Below are positions 16,283 to 25,289 of a DNA stretch of 56,588 bases, in pieces. Location: positions 1 to 56,588 of the IMG/VR virus record IMGVR_UViG_3300043409_001689; one strand, 5' to 3'. Under the pieces are notes generated by a model. The model saw only the letters and a list, made by a program, of their open reading frames with translations, searched no databases and was not told the DNA's origin. Numbering within the stretch: position 1 is the first letter of the stretch; each line of letters starts with the position of its first letter. The translations under genes were made by a program, and so were the position numbers. Source of the DNA: a virus.

Positions 16283-16846
16283 ATGAGCGCAGTTGACTTG
16301 ACTATACTTTCGGTGATTCAATCCAAGCTTCCTACAAGCATTTTTGATGCTGACCCAGCGATGGATGGTATCGTTCAAGATGTCTTTGTAGAGATGGAAA
16401 CTTGCTTTAGAAAGCGGTTTTACTATGACGCTGACAATATTTGTCAAGAGGACTGGGCAAGGGTAGGTGACGTTCAATACTATAACCCTATCGAAAGGTC
16501 TATTATAGGCGACTTTGCGTCTTGGCGGTATCTTCTAAGAAAGCTTATTGATGAAGCTTCAAAAGTAGGACTTTCATTAGAAACAGCAAGCGGTCAAAGG
16601 TTCATCAAGAAGGCAAAGGCGGGAAGTGCGGAAGCGGAATTTGAGCAAAGAGACTTGCGGAATAACCCCATGATTGTAAAGATTGGGGAACTTCTAAGGA
16701 TGCTTAAAGAAGACGTTAGGAGAAAGGCAAGGAATATCGGGTGTGTGATTGACATAAACGACGATAACGCCTACACAATAGAAGTGGAAGGTGGCATGAT
16801 GGAGTTTCCCTTATTAATGATTCGTGAAAACTGCGGTTGTAGATAA
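16283..16846 (+). CDS. Head-tail connector (adaptor) protein
   Basis: 187 aa, mostly helical. It comes right after the capsid region and before a series of small overlapping genes, the usual place of the adaptor that docks on the portal. Features: AVDLTILSVIQSKLPTSIF at the start, a Cys/Arg-rich helix (ETCFRKRFYYDADN), and a C-terminus ending NCGCR. The family cannot be read with certainty. Its leader is TTTTAAGTAAATGAG, the second leader motif of this phage. Its stop overlaps the next start (TAATG). Confidence 0.62.
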   Translation: MSAVDLTILSVIQSKLPTSIFDADPAMDGIVQDVFVEMETCFRKRFYYDADNICQEDWARVGDVQYYNPIERSIIGDFASWRYLLRKLIDEASKVGLSLETASGQRFIKKAKAGSAEAEFEQRDLRNNPMIVKIGELLRMLKEDVRRKARNIGCVIDINDDNAYTIEVEGGMMEFPLLMIRENCGCR

Positions 16847-17289
16847 TGGACTTATTGACACAAGAAGACAGAGACGAGATACGGGCTGTACTTTCGGAAG
16901 TGACCACGGACACTTTTTGCAAGACTCCCGTACTCTTCAAAAGTAAGAAGATTGCTAAAGACCGTTGGGGAAAAGGGGAAGCTACGGAATACAACGAAAG
17001 GACTATTCTTTGCTATGTAGAATACCCGAACCTTGAAATTAACGATGGTGTTCCGCAAAGTTCGGGAATGTCCGAGCCTTTTGATGTTAAGGTAATGATG
17101 AATGTAGAAGTGGCAGAAATCCATGGACTTTTCACACTTCCCAACACGGTCAACTTGAAAAGTAGTTCGGATTTGTTCGTAGTGGACGGGGAGACTTATA
17201 GGGTAGAAGACTGGCGCACTGATGGGAATTTTGAACACCGCTCAATACTTCTTTATGTAAGTGGAACTAAGATAGCTAAAAACGCATAA
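16846..17289 (+). CDS. Head closure / neck protein
   Basis: 147 aa, beta-rich in the second half (FDVKVMMNVEVAEIHG, VDGETYRVEDWRTDGNF). Length, overlap with the connector gene and position before the HK97 gp10-like gene fit a head-closure or stopper protein. VDGETYRVEDW resembles the typical ending of such proteins, where a strand pair is followed by a Trp. Assigned by synteny more than by signature. Confidence 0.58.
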   Translation: MDLLTQEDRDEIRAVLSEVTTDTFCKTPVLFKSKKIAKDRWGKGEATEYNERTILCYVEYPNLEINDGVPQSSGMSEPFDVKVMMNVEVAEIHGLFTLPNTVNLKSSSDLFVVDGETYRVEDWRTDGNFEHRSILLYVSGTKIAKNA

Positions 17290-17300
17290 AGGGTTTTAAG

Positions 17301-17765
17301 ATGTTCAAAAGACGGGGGAACTGGAATAAGGCTATGAAGATTACTCATAACCTTGAAAAATATGGAACTCAAACGAGAATCCATATTCTAAAAAAGTTAG
17401 CGGAAAAAGGTCAAAGAACCGTGATGAATCACATCATCTACCAAGACCTCAACTGGCAAGCCTTATCGGATAGACGGATAAAAGAAAAGGGGCATGATAG
17501 AATTTTAGAAGATTCTAAAACGCTCTTGAATAACATCAAAGGTGTGTCGAATGAAGATTCGGCTATGGTAGGCGTTCCAAGTAGCGTAACCTATCCCGAT
17601 GGAACACCATTAGCCCAAGTAGCCTACAATAATGAGTTTGGAGACGGCACAAATACCCCTTCAAGACCATTGTGGAAGCCTTCGGTGGATGAACTAAGAA
17701 TTTGGCAACAAACAGGCGTAAATAGTCCTTCAAAGATTCTTTACTACCTTCTAAAAAGCGTATAA
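17301..17765 (+). CDS. Tail completion / virion morphogenesis protein (HK97 gp10-like)
   Basis: 154 aa. An N-terminal basic helical part, then GVPSSVTYPDGTPLAQVAYN and NEFGDGTNTPSRPLWKPSVD: the pattern NEFG..(x)..PSRPF is the hallmark of gp10-like or phage-virion-morphogenesis proteins. The usual F in PSRPF is L here. It acts at the neck or tail end during assembly. It overlaps the next gene by one base. Confidence 0.75.
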   Translation: MFKRRGNWNKAMKITHNLEKYGTQTRIHILKKLAEKGQRTVMNHIIYQDLNWQALSDRRIKEKGHDRILEDSKTLLNNIKGVSNEDSAMVGVPSSVTYPDGTPLAQVAYNNEFGDGTNTPSRPLWKPSVDELRIWQQTGVNSPSKILYYLLKSV

Positions 17766-18430
17766 TGACTTTCTTGACAATAGACGATATAGATAAAAGC
17801 ATCTATGAACACCTACGTAAAGAAGTTGTAAGGTTGGGCTATTTGCCCGACATTCTTGGTGCAGACTATGAAGCGCAAAGGGAAGCCATAAGGGCTTCTA
17901 AAGGTCAATTGATAGACGTCTTTGCACCCGCTCCGTGGCAGTCAAGGGATATGAAAGAACTTTCAAGGTTCGTCATAGACCGTGTAGATACTCTAAAAGG
18001 AAAGTTGTTTGGGGGTGGAACGGTAGAAGAAAGAGTTATAGAAAATGGCGTGGAACGCATAAAAGTCTATAAGATGCCCGAAAACTCTCGGACGCTTGTT
18101 TACGAAGTTCGATTCGCTACCGATAACGCTGACTACGAACTACTGGCACATGATATAGTTGCAAAAGTCTTTGGCATGATTAAAAGGCTCCCTTGTCTTT
18201 CGGAAAGGCTGGGTACTGAGGGATTGGACTTTCGGGTGGTTTGGAAAGGCGAATACAATGCTTCAAGGTACGACTTCTATGAAAGGGTGTTTACCTTTCA
18301 CGTGGAAGACTTATTCTTGGATATGCACATTAAGGAAGATGAAAGAATATTTAGCCCTATTATAGAGATAAGGGTAGATATAGAAGAAAGTAATCAAACA
18401 CAAACAATCGTAACGGAAATTTTCAATTGA
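17765..18430 (+). CDS. Tail terminator-like protein
   Basis: 221 aa, mixed alpha/beta. The order of neck genes ends here, where the protein that caps the tail tube and sheath usually lies. It contains APWQSRDMKELSRFVIDRVD and a C-terminal strand series (FTFHVEDLFLDMHIKEDERI, EIRVDIEESNQTQ). No strong family signature, so the call rests on synteny. Confidence 0.5.
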   Translation: MTFLTIDDIDKSIYEHLRKEVVRLGYLPDILGADYEAQREAIRASKGQLIDVFAPAPWQSRDMKELSRFVIDRVDTLKGKLFGGGTVEERVIENGVERIKVYKMPENSRTLVYEVRFATDNADYELLAHDIVAKVFGMIKRLPCLSERLGTEGLDFRVVWKGEYNASRYDFYERVFTFHVEDLFLDMHIKEDERIFSPIIEIRVDIEESNQTQTIVTEIFN

Positions 18431-18459
18431 TTATTTAATTTCTAAAATTCTAAATTCCT

Positions 18460-19797
18460 ATGGGTGTTTTGAAAACGAAAAGTATCGTTACGAATAACGG
18501 TGCTACATTCTCACAGGCTTCGGTTGCTACGTTCCTTCAAGGTGCTGGCATTTTTATCGAACCTTTGATGACTTATTTAGTGGATAACGACGAGTGGTTT
18601 GCAAAGCCCGATGTTGCTGGTCCTTACACCGCTCGTAATGGTAACAAGTACACTTTAGTAGCTTCGGGTGCTAAGTTTGCTACCATGAAAGTAGGTGGTA
18701 CTACTCACGCTTTGACGTTGGCTAACAACGTTATCGAAGCGGAAGGAAGTGGTATTGCTACGGTAAGCCTTTCTAACGGTAAGTTCGTCTTTGGTGCTAC
18801 TTCGGGTAGTGCTACGTTAGGACAACGTTTGTCGGCTGATGGCGCGGGTGGATTTGTGTTTGTTGACGATGTTGCTTACACAGCTACTAACGGTCAAGCA
18901 GTTTCTACAAGCGTAACCAATGGCGTTATTTCAAGCGAGTTGATTATCAAGTCAACTGCGGACAACGTGTTGGCAAAAGACGCAAGCGGTGCTTATGTGT
19001 TGGTGAAGGGTGAAGCGGGTAACGTTGTTTCTACTTCTTACAATGCTGTTACTGGTGCGATTAGTGCTACTTTCAACGTGTCAAGCGATGCGGGTAATAC
19101 TATCGAAGCGCGCGCAAACGGTGCTTACGCTAAAGCCTTAACGGTTTCGGCTGGTTCTGCTCCTTACGCTACAATCACAAATGGAGAATTAAATATTACT
19201 CCGTTAACAATTGGAACGGTAACGGTAGTACCTACGGGTGACATTAGCGCGTGGTTGCCTACAAGCTATACAGGAACAAACTTTCAAGAAGGTGATATGG
19301 TATTATTCCCAGCGTCTTCTATGGCTTTTGTTCACAATGGCGGGGCGACTGGTACTCAATCGGACTTCACGCAAATTCAAGTTCCTAACTTGACGCAAGC
19401 TACGGTTCGCTCTTGGTTGTCTGCACAAAACGGTGTGACTTACAATCCTTCTACGGGAGTGTTTGAAGGCGTGGTTGCTGCGGGTAATAGCGGTTTGACG
19501 GTTGGTGCTACTGGCTTCAACTTCGCTTACCAAAACCAAACGGTGTATGACGAAAGCGGTATCATGGATGCGGGTATCTTTGCACCTACTACTTTGCATA
19601 ACCTCTTGAAAGAGACGGGCAACTATGCTAAAAAGATGTGGGATACAACTTGTACTTACTTCTACATGAGCGGTGTATTGGCTGACAATACGCCTGTAAC
19701 TAAGAAGTTCTACCTTGATGGTGACGGACACTTAGTCTATGATGTATTTACAGGCGGTTCTGACTTCGCTACAAACGTATTGACGAACCCTTTTTAG
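18460..19797 (+). CDS. Large beta-rich virion protein with repeated GV/TNG motifs
   Basis: 445 aa. The N-terminus (~1-60) is a distinct domain. From ~60 to ~330 the protein is built of short strands with recurring A/G/S/T/N patterns (GIATVSLSNGKF, NAVTGAISATFNV, GNTIEARANGAYAKAL), like Ig-like or trimeric fibre repeats. The C-terminal part resumes a globular domain ending NVLTNPF. It could be a tail-fibre, spike or capsid-decorating protein. The stop codon directly follows a -1 slippery heptamer (C CCT TTT at 19788-19794), so a minority of product may be longer. Confidence 0.65.
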   Translation: MGVLKTKSIVTNNGATFSQASVATFLQGAGIFIEPLMTYLVDNDEWFAKPDVAGPYTARNGNKYTLVASGAKFATMKVGGTTHALTLANNVIEAEGSGIATVSLSNGKFVFGATSGSATLGQRLSADGAGGFVFVDDVAYTATNGQAVSTSVTNGVISSELIIKSTADNVLAKDASGAYVLVKGEAGNVVSTSYNAVTGAISATFNVSSDAGNTIEARANGAYAKALTVSAGSAPYATITNGELNITPLTIGTVTVVPTGDISAWLPTSYTGTNFQEGDMVLFPASSMAFVHNGGATGTQSDFTQIQVPNLTQATVRSWLSAQNGVTYNPSTGVFEGVVAAGNSGLTVGATGFNFAYQNQTVYDESGIMDAGIFAPTTLHNLLKETGNYAKKMWDTTCTYFYMSGVLADNTPVTKKFYLDGDGHLVYDVFTGGSDFATNVLTNPF

Positions 19798-19865
19798 TCT
19801 CCCCTATGACGGTTAATGAAGATGGGGGCGTTATCGTAAATGATGATGGAGAAACCGTTTTGTAG
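19788..19865 (+). other. Candidate -1 frameshift and 23-aa C-terminal extension
   Basis: C-CCT-TTT at 19788-19794 fits X-XXY-YYZ and sits directly before the UAG stop. In the -1 frame translation continues for 23 residues (LVSPMTVNEDGGVIVNDDGE then TVL) to a stop at 19863-19865. The tail is acidic and contains an internal repeat (VNEDGG / VNDDGE). Alternatively, ATG 19806 could start a 19-aa peptide. Confidence 0.4.
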
Positions 19866-19897
19866 TTAAAATCTTATCTAAAATTTGATTTTTATAG

Positions 19898-19928
19898 AAT
19901 AAGTGGGTAGTTTAACTACTCACTTATT
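19898..19928. terminator. Terminator hairpin
   Basis: A 15-bp stem with one mismatch (AATAAGTG-GGTAGTT / AACTACT-CACTTATT) followed by TTCTATTTT. Confidence 0.75.
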
Positions 19929-19973
19929 TCTATTTTAAGTAAATATCTTTTAATAACGAAAATTTCAAAATCC

Positions 19974-21794
19974 ATGATTAAGAAGTTATTTTTCTTTCTT
20001 CTTTTGAGCATTGTAAGCGTTTCATGCTTCTCTCAACAAGACACCGTTACTTTGCCTAACGGTCAAAAATTAATCCCTAAGAATCCTAATAACTACCCTG
20101 CGGCAGTCTATAACGATTCTTTGAAAGTTATTACCCATAATGCCGTTGTAAACGGCAAGCGGGTGAATCTTCAATTGTCTATGGGAGACATCAAGAACGC
20201 TTCCGTGAATGCTGCTACAAGTGCTACGGCTGCTTCAATAGCTTCTAAAGCAAGCACCACCGACCTCGGCAACCTCAACCTACAACTCCGCAGCGACTTA
20301 GCGACTAAGAGTGCCTTAATAGACTCTATCAAGAGTTTTGTAGTAGGTTTTCACTATGCAGGGTTCACTCCTAATAGCCCTATTTCAATAGACTATTCGG
20401 GCATGAAAAACGGATGGCACGCTATCCACTTTTCAAACACCGCCTACGGTGTCACTTACGATGCTAACAGTCAAGCGACATTACCCGTGGTGTCAACGTT
20501 TTACGATGCAGCGACGAATAGTTACAGCGAAGCGGGTTTCTCTACAACTACCATTAGAGACAATAATATTTTTATGGCGAAGGTAGAAAATGGCAGTCTG
20601 ACAGCTTGGTACAAGATTTCGCCTAATTCCCGCCTTGCGGTGGAAGTGGCAGCTTTAAAGACTTTGATGGGTCAAAAGGCTGATGTGAGTGCGCTTAGTG
20701 CGGAGAGTGCGGCGAGAGTGGCGGGGGATGCGGCAATAAACGCCTCTTTATTGGCTAAAGCAGATACGGGCTCGTTTTTAAAAATAGGTGGTAATTTTAA
20801 TACGCAACTCATTACAGCAGGAAGACAAACGGGTGTTACTCAAATAGGTGGCGGCTCTACTAATAATATTGGGAATGCAACTTGGCGTTATCATCAAGTC
20901 GCCATTGGGATAGCAGTTGACTCTCTTTATTCGGGTAGTGGTAGGTTTTTGAAAATATCAAACAACACTTTTGCGCCTTCTTATTGGAATCCTTTAACTA
21001 AAAGTCGACAACACGAGTCTCAACTTGATGGCAGTGGATTCTCTGCACGACAATCTGGTTATCAGTCATTTGCTACAAAGACAGTCATAGAAGCTGGCAG
21101 TACAAACGGTGTACTTAATCCTTTCTCTATTTTCAACTACAATAACTATAATCGTCTTTGGGCGGCAAACTTGCCTTTCGACGGCTTTGGAAGTTTATAT
21201 CCAACCGATGGTACGAATTGGGCTGTATTAACAAACACAGCCCAATTTGACACACTTAGAAATGGGCGTATGCAAGGATTTCAGGTTGGTTACAGGGATT
21301 CGTTGAATGATATACGCAACGGAATTTTCTTTTTGAAAAATTATAATCCTACTCACGACACGTTATATTTGAACCGACTCGGCTTAGGTTCGATAATAAG
21401 CATACGTGATTCAAATGCAACGTATGTCAAGAAAAATTATGCTAGTGGAATGTTAGCATTTGTGAAAATAGCAGACGATTCAAGGGTTAAGAGCAAAACC
21501 CTCACCCTCACCACCTCCTCAACACCCGCCTTGGACTTCGACCAAGGCATACAAGTTACCTACGTACTCACCACAGTACAAAACGGTGACTTCTTTGCAA
21601 GTTCCACGGTGACTAATGTAAGAGACGGAGGCATTTACAGGATAAGGTTTGTAGCACCTAACACGGGGGTAGTTTACACGTTCCCAAGCAATGTTTACAA
21701 AAAAGATGGAACAGCAATGGGAGCGTATGCGGTCACTTCCGAAACGCTCATATTCCATGCGGAAGGTACGAATTTGTATTGCGAGAATAAGTAA
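19974..21794 (+). CDS. Fibre-like protein with an N-terminal signal peptide
   Basis: 606 aa. Residues 1-20 (KKLFFFLLLSIVSVSCFSQ) are a clear export signal, with a possible but non-ideal lipobox. Residues ~60-110 (Ala-rich, ATSATAASIASKAS, then NLNLQLRSDLATKSAL) form a coiled coil. The middle and C-terminal part is beta-rich with fibre-like Gly/Asn/Ser repeats. Virion proteins normally lack signal peptides, so this may be displayed on the infected cell rather than assembled in the virion. Leader: AACGAAAATTTC at 19955, ATG 19974. Its neighbour is the T9SS-type gene. A typical fibre with a chance hydrophobic N-terminus is the alternative. Confidence 0.62.
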   Translation: MIKKLFFFLLLSIVSVSCFSQQDTVTLPNGQKLIPKNPNNYPAAVYNDSLKVITHNAVVNGKRVNLQLSMGDIKNASVNAATSATAASIASKASTTDLGNLNLQLRSDLATKSALIDSIKSFVVGFHYAGFTPNSPISIDYSGMKNGWHAIHFSNTAYGVTYDANSQATLPVVSTFYDAATNSYSEAGFSTTTIRDNNIFMAKVENGSLTAWYKISPNSRLAVEVAALKTLMGQKADVSALSAESAARVAGDAAINASLLAKADTGSFLKIGGNFNTQLITAGRQTGVTQIGGGSTNNIGNATWRYHQVAIGIAVDSLYSGSGRFLKISNNTFAPSYWNPLTKSRQHESQLDGSGFSARQSGYQSFATKTVIEAGSTNGVLNPFSIFNYNNYNRLWAANLPFDGFGSLYPTDGTNWAVLTNTAQFDTLRNGRMQGFQVGYRDSLNDIRNGIFFLKNYNPTHDTLYLNRLGLGSIISIRDSNATYVKKNYASGMLAFVKIADDSRVKSKTLTLTTSSTPALDFDQGIQVTYVLTTVQNGDFFASSTVTNVRDGGIYRIRFVAPNTGVVYTFPSNVYKKDGTAMGAYAVTSETLIFHAEGTNLYCENK

Positions 21795-21811
21795 AATTTA
21801 GTATAAAATAT

Positions 21812-21846
21812 TTGTGTAAGTTGCTGATATTCAGTAACTTACACAA
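21812..21846. terminator. Terminator hairpin between the two secreted-type genes
   Basis: A 11-bp stem (TTGTGTAAGTT / AACTTACACAA) enclosing a second small stem, followed by a T-rich stretch. Confidence 0.75.
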
Positions 21847-21883
21847 TATTTAAACCTATTTTTTTATTTAAAATTTGCATCAA

Positions 21884-22750
21884 ATGTCAAAGACAATTAC
21901 TAAAAAGACGTGGTCAAAACCCACTATCACCGAAACCCCAATAAAGCCTAAAGGATGCCTTACAACCCTTTTGTGTCTCCTATCAGTTGCCTTGCTATCG
22001 CAAACGGTGACGATTAGCGAGGGGTGCAGTAGTGGCACAAACACCACCTACGTACTCCCGAAAACTACCCTAAACGATAGTGGCTACAACGTCTATCAAT
22101 CGGGCAACCGCCTATTTGAGTTCAATGTAGTCAGTAAGCGGTGGGAATATTCAGTCAATGGCACTATTCTATTTTTCAATAATGTGAAAAGTAAGAAACC
22201 ATTACCTCCGTGCAGCTACAAATTTGATTACAGTCACGTAGCAGCCTGTCAAGACACCACATTCGATGTATTGACCGATTGCACGACATTGCCCGTCGAA
22301 CTTCTCTACTTCACCGCTACATCTACTGAGAAGGGTATCATATTGAAATGGAAAACAGCAAGCGAGGTGAATAACAGTCACTTTGAAGTGGAATTGTCCA
22401 ATGACGGAAAGTCTTTTAAAACTATTGCAACCGTCAAGGCAAAAGGCTCAAATAGCCTATATGACTACTTGCACGATTCCAAGTCTTTTGAAGTCTCTTA
22501 TTACAGACTTAGGCAATACGACATAGACGGAAAGGCTACAACATTCAAGGTAGTGAACGTGTCAAACGACACAAAGTCTATCACAAGCCTTTTGGACGGT
22601 GTGGTGTATGCCGATGGTCGCATAGAAGCCTACAACACCCTCGGTCAACTCTTAGGAACGTCCGAGGGTGCTTTTAACCTCTACACCCTTGCAAAAGGGG
22701 TTATTGTGGTGAAGACTCGGGAGGGGGTGTTTAAGTATTTGAGGGATTAA
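21884..22750 (+). CDS. Secreted-type protein with a type IX secretion (T9SS) cargo-like C-terminus
   Basis: 288 aa from the ATG at 21884; a TTG at 21875 would add three residues. A hydrophobic segment (CLTTLLCLLSVALLSQ, ~residues 26-41) follows a basic N-terminal tail and can act as a signal sequence. A Cys-containing domain spans ~45-135. From ~138 there is LPVELLYFTAT, KWKTASEVNNSHFEVE and SYYRLRQYDIDG, the signature block that precedes sorting tails in Bacteroidota T9SS proteins. The last ~40 residues (IEAYNTLGQLLG, LYTLAKGVIVVKT) match the Por-type sorting domain. In a phage tail operon this is very unusual. Likely exported to the infected cell's surface. Confidence 0.72.
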   Translation: MSKTITKKTWSKPTITETPIKPKGCLTTLLCLLSVALLSQTVTISEGCSSGTNTTYVLPKTTLNDSGYNVYQSGNRLFEFNVVSKRWEYSVNGTILFFNNVKSKKPLPPCSYKFDYSHVAACQDTTFDVLTDCTTLPVELLYFTATSTEKGIILKWKTASEVNNSHFEVELSNDGKSFKTIATVKAKGSNSLYDYLHDSKSFEVSYYRLRQYDIDGKATTFKVVNVSNDTKSITSLLDGVVYADGRIEAYNTLGQLLGTSEGAFNLYTLAKGVIVVKTREGVFKYLRD

Positions 22751-22787
22751 GGAACTATTATTAATTAACGAAAATTCAAAAGTAACA

Positions 22788-23258
22788 ATGAAAGTATCAA
22801 GCAAAGCTAACAAGCTAATCAAAGGCTCTAAAAAGCCTATCACCACTATTCAAGGCTCGGAAGAACCGATAGAACTTCCAAAGGAACTTGTTGAAAATAC
22901 CGCCAAGCGCGTAGAACTCGCAAGACCCGCTTCGGAAAGCGCAAAGAAGCCTTTTGTCGCCCCCGAAAAGATTAAGCCGTTAGTTCAGTCTTCTATCATC
23001 ATTGAACTTTCCCCTATCGCTACTAAACGCCTTGAAAGCGTTGATAAGGAAGCGGAAATAGAAAAGGTGAACTTGACAATTGATATTGAAAAGCTAAAGG
23101 TAAGATTTGCGGAAATTGACAAGAAGTCTGACGCAAGGAAGTTGGAAATCTGTCAAGGCGAAATGGAAGCAAGCGGAATTTCTTACGTGACCCCTATTCT
23201 TAGAATTACGGGAGACTACAAGGAAATTGAAGTAGCAGACTTATCGGCTAAGAAATAA
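22788..23258 (+). CDS. Lys/Glu-rich hypothetical virion-region protein
   Basis: 156 aa. The first ~60 residues are basic and Pro/Lys-rich. Residues ~85-125 (EAEIEKVNLTIDIEKLKVRF) are helical and likely coiled coil. The end is a short beta region (ILRITGDYKEIEVADL). No family is recognised. An exact leader motif copy (TTAACGAAAATTCAAAAG at 22765) precedes the ATG by ~20 bp. It is placed directly before the sheath gene, separated by a terminator, so it may be a minor tail or connector protein. Confidence 0.55.
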   Translation: MKVSSKANKLIKGSKKPITTIQGSEEPIELPKELVENTAKRVELARPASESAKKPFVAPEKIKPLVQSSIIIELSPIATKRLESVDKEAEIEKVNLTIDIEKLKVRFAEIDKKSDARKLEICQGEMEASGISYVTPILRITGDYKEIEVADLSAKK

Positions 23259-23281
23259 GGCTTAAAGCCTAAAAAATAAAT

Positions 23282-23346
23282 AAAAAGTCACTTGTTTATG
23301 CGATATTTTATATCCATATTTCACAGGTGACTTTTTTGTTTTATCT
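23282..23346. terminator. Long-looped terminator before the sheath gene
   Basis: AAAAAGTCACTTGT (23282-23295) pairs with ACAGGTGACTTTTT (23333-23346) with one wobble, followed by T. A smaller hairpin (AGGCT-TAA-AGCCT) lies just before it. Confidence 0.72.
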
Positions 23347-23362
23347 AAATGAATATTTAACA

Positions 23363-24847
23363 ATGGGTAGATATAATGGAACGCCAAGAGTAGATGTGGC
23401 TGTGATAAATCGGACTGATTTAGGCACTTCAAACTCTCTTGATGATATTTTTGCTTGGGTAGGTCCTACACAAATGGGGGAGCCTAACAAGCCTACTTTA
23501 GTGCAAAGTGAACTTGAATTTACGCAAAAGTTCGGGGGTGACTTGGCTTCAAGCAACTTTCCAAAACTCTGTAAAAGGGCTTTGAAAGGAGGTGCAAAAC
23601 TTCTTATAAGCCGTGTTGTTCATGTGGACGCAAACGGAGACTACACAGGCACAAAGGCAGAATCGGGCAACTTTGAAGCAAAGTCTTTGGGGTCTTGGGG
23701 TAACTCTTTAGTGGTCAAGACTTCTTTAGATGCTCGTGGTAATGTGGTTCTAAGTGTGGTTTTGGGTGGCTCTACGGTAGAGACTTACACCATTTCGGGA
23801 ACGCCTACGGCAAGTGAGGTAGAATTGGCTAACGCCTTTTTACGGTACGTGTCTATAAAGCCTTCGGGAGTAGGTCAGACTATTGCAAGCGGTCAAACAC
23901 TTGTTTTAGCTTCGGGAACTGATACGGGAACTATTACGGCTTCGGACTACGTTGGAAGTCAAGATGAAAAGACGGGTATCTATGCTTTTGATAATGAGCA
24001 AGGAATTAAGTTCCTTAGTTGCCCCGATGTAGCTTTAAACGAAGTAGATAGGGCTATTGTGGACTACTCCGAGATGCGTAACATCATTGCACTTTTACGG
24101 ACTCCTCTTGGGATTACGGGAGACTTAGCGGTGAAGTATCGCAACTGCGAAGCCCCTTATAGCGGACTTCCAATTGACTCTTACCAAGCCTTCATGTTGA
24201 CGGGCGGGGTAAAGACGGTAGATTTGATGGGAATTATCGTGGAATTATCGGAGTTGGCTGACGTAGCAATAGCTATTGGAAAGAAAAATAAGTTTGGAAA
24301 AGTTTGGAACGCCTTTTCCATGCAGCCTTATAACCTTGTAGAAGAAGCCGTGGGCGTGGTTTATAATCTTGATATTCCTTCAAGACAATCTGAATCTGAT
24401 GCAGTCTATAACGCTGGCTTAAACGCTATCATTCAAGACGACACGAAAGCTATCATGCTTTGGGGAGACTTCACGCTTCAACAAGACTTTTCGGCTCTTA
24501 GCTTTACGGGCAACGTGGAGTTGTTGCAAGACATCTTTGCGAACACTAAGCCGATTTATCGGAAGTATATTGGAAAGCTGAATGACATTCCTACTTGGAG
24601 AAACCTTCACCAAGCTATCCGTGTGATAATGGATAGGTATAAGACTGAGGGAGGAATCTATGATTACAAGTATTTTGGCGACCAAGATGTTGACAAGATA
24701 GAATTTATCAAAATCAACAATATTGCTGATGTAAATATAGGAATTTACAAAGTGGTTCTTGAAATTCAATTCAAGGCTACTTTACGCTATATAAGAGTAG
24801 AAATGATTGCGTCAATGCAAGGAATCCGTTTCACAATTTTAAACTAA
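23363..24847 (+). CDS. Tail sheath protein
   Basis: 494 aa from the ATG at 23363 (MGRYNGTPRVDVAVINRTDL), preferred because the upstream extension overlaps the terminator. The N-terminus carries the typical sheath start P-x-V-x-V-x-x-x-x followed by FAWVGPTQMGEPNKPTLVQS and a KLCKRALKGGAKLLISRV strand. The C-terminal domain has TWRNLHQAIRVIMDRYK, characteristic of the part that meshes adjacent subunits. It contracts around the tube to drive infection, which identifies the phage as a myovirus. Confidence 0.88.
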   Translation: MGRYNGTPRVDVAVINRTDLGTSNSLDDIFAWVGPTQMGEPNKPTLVQSELEFTQKFGGDLASSNFPKLCKRALKGGAKLLISRVVHVDANGDYTGTKAESGNFEAKSLGSWGNSLVVKTSLDARGNVVLSVVLGGSTVETYTISGTPTASEVELANAFLRYVSIKPSGVGQTIASGQTLVLASGTDTGTITASDYVGSQDEKTGIYAFDNEQGIKFLSCPDVALNEVDRAIVDYSEMRNIIALLRTPLGITGDLAVKYRNCEAPYSGLPIDSYQAFMLTGGVKTVDLMGIIVELSELADVAIAIGKKNKFGKVWNAFSMQPYNLVEEAVGVVYNLDIPSRQSESDAVYNAGLNAIIQDDTKAIMLWGDFTLQQDFSALSFTGNVELLQDIFANTKPIYRKYIGKLNDIPTWRNLHQAIRVIMDRYKTEGGIYDYKYFGDQDVDKIEFIKINNIADVNIGIYKVVLEIQFKATLRYIRVEMIASMQGIRFTILN

Positions 24848-24851
24848 TCTA

Positions 24852-25259
24852 ATGAGACAGAACAATTTATTTCAAGTAGAAATAGACGGTATTGACGTAC
24901 TTCTTATCCAAGAGATTGATATGCCCGAAATAGAGCGTCCAGCGTTGACCTATGGTAATTACGCAGGACTTCCCGATGTAAAAATTCCTTCGGCTAAAAA
25001 GAAGATTGGGGATGCTACTATCAAGAAAGTCAAACCTATGGTAGGCTTTGAGAACTTCTTATTCAATTGGCTTTCTAACCCGATTCCTCGGAACATTGTT
25101 GTAAGGGAAGTCAATGAATTAGGCATCACCATTGGGCTTAATATATGGCTCAATTGCTTTCCTACTAAAATCTCGCAGACTTCCATGAAGCGCGGAGAAG
25201 ACCCCGAACTAATCATTGAAGAAGCTACAATAGCTATCTATGATGTAGAGAAGGCTTAA
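24852..25259 (+). CDS. Tail tube protein
   Basis: 135 aa, four bases after the sheath stop, the classic sheath-tube pair. The beta-rich pattern (LFQVEIDGIDVLLIQEID, DATIKKVKPMVGFENFLFNW, IEEATIAIYDVEKA) fits the small tube subunits of T4 gp19 / Mu-like phages, though shorter than some. It polymerises as hexameric rings inside the sheath. Identified by position plus fold-like strand pattern. Confidence 0.8.
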   Translation: MRQNNLFQVEIDGIDVLLIQEIDMPEIERPALTYGNYAGLPDVKIPSAKKKIGDATIKKVKPMVGFENFLFNWLSNPIPRNIVVREVNELGITIGLNIWLNCFPTKISQTSMKRGEDPELIIEEATIAIYDVEKA

Positions 25260-25289
25260 AAGCGGTTACTTTTGTTTGATTTGATAGAG

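Noticed and set aside
19303-19731. 142-codon leftward ORF
   Set aside because: Antisense shadow of the repeat-rich virion gene, with an improbable Arg/Ser/His composition.
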